This document shows positions 60,767-64,000 of a stretch of 64,000 nt of DNA, one piece after another (the stretch's first letter is position 1; each line of letters opens with the position of its first letter). The stretch comes from an uncultured Candidatus Nitrosopumilus sp. (GTDB lineage Archaea; Thermoproteota; Nitrososphaeria; Nitrososphaerales; Nitrosopumilaceae). Both the position numbers and the translations under genes were made by a program. Where the stretch lies: NCBI GenBank assembly GCA_951812645.1, contig CATOSM010000001.1:475560-539559 (forward strand), given 5' to 3'. The notes under the pieces are model-generated. The model was not told the DNA's origin, did no database searches, and was given only the letters and a program-made list of their open reading frames with translations.

Positions 60767-63220
60767 ATGAAAACAATGCTAGTAACCATACTGGCTATTT
60801 CAGCAATGTTGATAATCTATGATGAATCATATGCAGAAAAAAGTACATTTTTTGACTCTGTCAAATTTATTCAGTATCTGGATGAGAATACCGCACTAGA
60901 AGAAGTAAGAAAAGGTAACATCGACATGTATTATTATACAATATCTTCAGACAGATTAGAAAACAGCCAGGACAGAGAAGGATTGCAAGTCTATGATTCA
61001 GCAGGAGGATCATACAGTATTCTGATAAATCCCGCAGAGACAGAAGAATTCAACCCATTCACAAGTAAAGAGATTAGATTTGCGTTAAATTATCTAGTAG
61101 ATAGGAAATTAATCGTTAATGAGCTAATGGGAGGCCATGGATACACAATTATCTCATACTATGGCCCATCAGAACCAGAATATCTAACGGTTATCAGACA
61201 ACTAGAGGCATATGATTTCAGATACAATCCAACATTAGCAAGTGAGATGATTTCAAAGGCATTGAGTGCAAAAGGAGCTATCAAAAATGAGGACAGGTGG
61301 CACATAGATGGAGCCCCAATAGAGGTTACGATTTTTATCAGAAGTGATGATCCAGTAAGAAAATCAATAGGAGAAATATTATCATCGGAATTGGAGAAAA
61401 TAGGATTCACAGTCAACAAAGAATTCGGAGATTTGAATAAAGCATTTGTGGTAATTTATGGATCAGATCCTTCAGATGGAAAATGGAACATATACACAGA
61501 AGCATGGTTACGTTCAGCATTTGTAAAATATGATTCGTCAGGATTGGGACAAATGTATTCTCCATGGTATTCGTACATGCCAGGTTTTAATGATCCATCA
61601 TATTGGAATTATGAAAATGACAAACTAGATTCATTAACTCAAAAAATTTACACGGGTGACTTTCAAACATCAAACCAAAGAGCAGAGATAATACAAAAAG
61701 CCGCAATAGAGGGGATTAATGAATCAGTTAGGATTTTTTTAGCAAGTAAGACAAGTCAATATGTTGTAAATGAGGAAATTAGCGGGGCTGTAAATGATTT
61801 CGGGGCAGGGATTCCAAGCAGATTCACACCAATCAATGCAAAAGGAAACAATGACGAATTGACAATAGGAGTGAAACAAATCTATCAAGGAGCATGGAAT
61901 CCAGTCATGGGATTTACAGATAGTTACAGCGTACATATTTGGAACATAATTTCAGACCCTGCCACATTCAAACACCCATTCACAGGAGAAACGTTCCCAA
62001 TAAGGGCAACATGGAATGTAGAAACAGATGGCTCAAATAGCAAAATAGACATATCAAACAATGCCAAGATTTGGAATCCAACACTACAGAAATGGGAAAC
62101 GGTTGGACCAGATGCTCAAGCAACCAGCAAAGTGACATTTGATTTCAAGTTCAGCAACTGGCATAATGGCGAAAAAATGGACATGAACGACATCATACAT
62201 TCATTATATTTTACAATCGAATGGGGCACTCAAACAGATGAAGATGACAAAACATTTGATGCCGAATTCACACCAAGAGCCGCACAAAGCATACAAACAA
62301 TCAAAGGAATTAATCAGATTGACGAGGACACAGTAGAAGTCTATGTGGATTATTGGCATTTTGATGAAGGAGAGATAGCTGAATGGGCAGCTTTGTGGAA
62401 CACAATTCCATGGGAAATTACAGATGCAATGGAAAATGCAGTAATGGATGGAAAATTATCATTTTCCAGATCTGGAGCTGCAAACAAAAATGTAAACTGG
62501 TTATCATTAATTGTTCCAAATGATGCAAATATTCTCAAAGAATACTTGCAAGAATTCAAAGAAACAAAGCACGTTCCAGAAGCATTAAAAGAAAATCATC
62601 CAAATGCAGAATATTATCAAAACAGATACGAGTCATCAATCAAATGGATTGAGGATAGACAACATGCAGTCATAAGCAATGGCCCATTCTATTTAGAATC
62701 ATACTCTCCAGAATCCAGAACAATCAAAGTTATAGCATTTGATGATGACACATATCCATTTCAAAAAGGAGAATGGTCAGAATTTGAAGAAATAGAATCG
62801 CCATTAATTGAAAAAATAGATATCAAAAGATTGATACAAAAAGGAGATGAATTTACAATATCGATTGAAACAAAAAATGCAGATTCGATATTATATTTTT
62901 TAACAAACAGTAACGGAGAGAGCATAATTTCAGAAACAGAAAAAATTCAAAATGATCACTCAGTCATAAAAATTACAGAGAAAGACTCAAAGAATTTAGG
63001 GATAGGGGCAAACAATATCAAAATAATCGCAACATCAGAATCAGTATTAAAGCCAGATTTTTATGAATCAAGTTTCATCGTTACAGAAAATAAGGCAGCA
63101 TTGCCAGAATCGCAAAAAAATAAAACCGAATTCGTTGAAAACAAAACAGAATATGGATTATTAATCATTCCAATAGCTGCAATAATTGTAATTGCAATAT
63201 ATCTAAAAAAGAGAAATTAA
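60767..63220 (+). CDS. Extracellular solute-binding protein, family 5, membrane-tethered
   Basis: About 817 residues from ATG 60767. Signal peptide MKTMLVTILAISAMLIIYDE then SYA. Oligopeptide/dipeptide-binding (SBP_bac_5) folds appear twice in part: KEIRFALNYLVDRKLIVNEL near residue 95 and a second with TFDFKFSNWHNGEKMDMNDI near residue 470. The C-terminus has an acidic Asn/Glu stalk and one helix (LLIIPIAAIIVIAIYLKKR) preceded by TEYG, a possible sorting-tail relative. An orphan Opp-type ATPase is at 24.0 kb. Confidence 0.85.
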   Translation: MKTMLVTILAISAMLIIYDESYAEKSTFFDSVKFIQYLDENTALEEVRKGNIDMYYYTISSDRLENSQDREGLQVYDSAGGSYSILINPAETEEFNPFTSKEIRFALNYLVDRKLIVNELMGGHGYTIISYYGPSEPEYLTVIRQLEAYDFRYNPTLASEMISKALSAKGAIKNEDRWHIDGAPIEVTIFIRSDDPVRKSIGEILSSELEKIGFTVNKEFGDLNKAFVVIYGSDPSDGKWNIYTEAWLRSAFVKYDSSGLGQMYSPWYSYMPGFNDPSYWNYENDKLDSLTQKIYTGDFQTSNQRAEIIQKAAIEGINESVRIFLASKTSQYVVNEEISGAVNDFGAGIPSRFTPINAKGNNDELTIGVKQIYQGAWNPVMGFTDSYSVHIWNIISDPATFKHPFTGETFPIRATWNVETDGSNSKIDISNNAKIWNPTLQKWETVGPDAQATSKVTFDFKFSNWHNGEKMDMNDIIHSLYFTIEWGTQTDEDDKTFDAEFTPRAAQSIQTIKGINQIDEDTVEVYVDYWHFDEGEIAEWAALWNTIPWEITDAMENAVMDGKLSFSRSGAANKNVNWLSLIVPNDANILKEYLQEFKETKHVPEALKENHPNAEYYQNRYESSIKWIEDRQHAVISNGPFYLESYSPESRTIKVIAFDDDTYPFQKGEWSEFEEIESPLIEKIDIKRLIQKGDEFTISIETKNADSILYFLTNSNGESIISETEKIQNDHSVIKITEKDSKNLGIGANNIKIIATSESVLKPDFYESSFIVTENKAALPESQKNKTEFVENKTEYGLLIIPIAAIIVIAIYLKKRN

Positions 63221-63708
63221 ACCAAGCCATAATCTTTCAAAATCAAATCAATTTGAGACTCATTTTCAAGATTGACATATTCCTCTAAAAGATTTTGGTT
63301 GAGCTCATAAAATGTATGTCCCCACTTGAATTTGTCAAGCAATTCAAAAGCTTGATCCCCAGAATCTAAAATGAACAAGGATGCAGCTAATGCCTCAGCA
63401 GTAGTAAGTTTATTTAATTTTGAATAATTTACAGGGTTTCCTGCAAGTAAGGGCGGGAGTTTTCTTCTGATTCCTGAAAACTTTGTAGAAAAGGCTTGAT
63501 CAGCTAGATTCCAAGAACAGTCAATTCCAATTATAGAATGAATTAGAGATTTATCCTTTGAAAGTAATGTTTTTTCAGAAAAAGGATCCAACACCAATCC
63601 TTTAGAACCGATTTTTTTGATATTTTGTGCAAGACCAAATTTCACCATTTTAGCTGCCGTACATTTTTTTGGATCATCTTGATAAAACATCAAAACCTGT
63701 AATTTCAT
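63217..63708 (-). CDS. tsr3: Tsr3-type rRNA aminocarboxypropyltransferase (DUF367)
   Basis: 163 residues. MFYQDDPKKCTAAKMVKFGL near the N-terminus, IGIDCSWN in the middle and RKLPPLLAGNPVNYSKLNKL then FKWGHTFYELN match the Tsr3 family, which adds the aminocarboxypropyl group of SAM to a small-subunit rRNA pseudouridine. It overlaps the stop of the solute-binding gene by four bases. Confidence 0.92.
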   Translation of the reverse strand: MKLQVLMFYQDDPKKCTAAKMVKFGLAQNIKKIGSKGLVLDPFSEKTLLSKDKSLIHSIIGIDCSWNLADQAFSTKFSGIRRKLPPLLAGNPVNYSKLNKLTTAEALAASLFILDSGDQAFELLDKFKWGHTFYELNQNLLEEYVNLENESQIDLILKDYGLV

Positions 63709-63841
63709 ATTAATTGGAAAATGAAATCAGGGTATTTTGAATTTACTCTAGAGTCTTGTATGTTAGCATGTTACAAAAATCCATAGTAATCTACTAAAAT
63801 ATGCATAAAATGTACAGAAAATATAATCAAATGGTCATTTG

Positions 63842-64000
63842 TTAAGGGCCATCAAACTTGACAAAACTGTATTTCCCATCATCATAGATTAAACCATGTC
63901 CTTGTTGGGATTTCAGATAGATATCAAACAATCGGGGAGGTAATGGATTATAATTTAAAGTTCCAACATTTTTTTGTTAACCCACCATAGAAGATCTTTA
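63842..64000 (-). pseudogene. Edge-cut uncharacterised gene with one-base frame break
   Basis: The minus strand from the window edge reads KDLLWWVNKK and, one frame back after a run of seven A (about 63967-63973), continues NVGTLNYNPLPPRLFDIYLK and ends GKYSFVKFDGP at TAA 63842-63844. One lost A in the run would explain the shift. The 5' part lies outside the window. Function unknown. Confidence 0.45.

Overview
The window is an AT-rich, gene-dense stretch of an archaeal chromosome. Gene content points to a marine ammonia-oxidising archaeon (Nitrososphaerota, Nitrosopumilus-like). The archaeal machinery includes TFB, Alba, SUI1/eIF1, Sec61 beta, SMC, deoxyhypusine synthase, a Dpo4-type polymerase, Tsr3 and an archaeal RNase P RNA. 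It also holds a thaumarchaeosortase-like protein, coenzyme F420 genes (cofE, cofD, cofC) and a geranylgeranyl reductase. No amo genes, rRNA, tRNA or CRISPR array are visible. TTG starts are common, and many genes touch or overlap by a few bases.

Layout. 1-3.4 kb: an edge-cut protein, a membrane-anchored protein, a pilin-like gene, and a decayed IS lying between that pilin and a probable integrase remnant. 3.4-10.8 kb: argS, a HAD phosphatase and a DRG GTPase, then a low-complexity island (a Lys/Ala-repeat histone-H1-like protein and a collagen-like protein with 124 uninterrupted Gly-X-Y triplets), then a TPR protein. 10.8-20 kb: sulfur and redox metabolism (rhodanese, siroheme sulfite/nitrite reductase, Cys-type Thi4, thioredoxin reductase, cysteine synthase, TusA), then cofE. 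20-33 kb: proS, ergothioneine genes egtB and egtD, an orphan Opp/Dpp ATPase, smc, a nitrilase-family enzyme, ino1, deoxyhypusine synthase, a frame-broken PAC2 gene and LysE. 33-41.6 kb: Alba with a Pro/Glu repeat arm, Dpo4, the archaeosortase-like protein, a DsbA/membrane-protein pair, small C2H2 proteins, two dehydrogenases and a second, better preserved IS copy. 41.6-52.6 kb: geranylgeranyl reductase, two large exported proteins, rnpB, cofD-cofC, a gene with in-frame amber codons, and a pyrimidine-dimer-glycosylase operon. 52.6-64 kb: an amine-oxidase/desaturase-like flavoprotein, TFB, a CPBP protease, SUI1, Sec61 beta, DUF2070, a PD-(D/E)XK nuclease, an exported solute-binding protein and tsr3.

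How genes may work together. The sulfite reductase, rhodanese, TusA and cysteine synthase fit assimilatory sulfur use and feed ergothioneine, thiamine and F-S metabolism. DsbA, the archaeosortase-like protein, the pilin, the exported proteins and the solute-binding protein describe an envelope programme. rnpB, Tsr3, SUI1 and deoxyhypusine synthase are translation and RNA maturation functions.

Several genes are broken in a way that asks for raw-read checking. Single-base -1 frame breaks occur in the transposases, in a ribbon-helix-helix gene, in the PAC2 gene and in the right-edge gene, several of them at homopolymers. In-frame stop codons interrupt three further coherent reading frames. These could be assembly errors, real pseudogenes or, for the transposase, programmed frameshifting.
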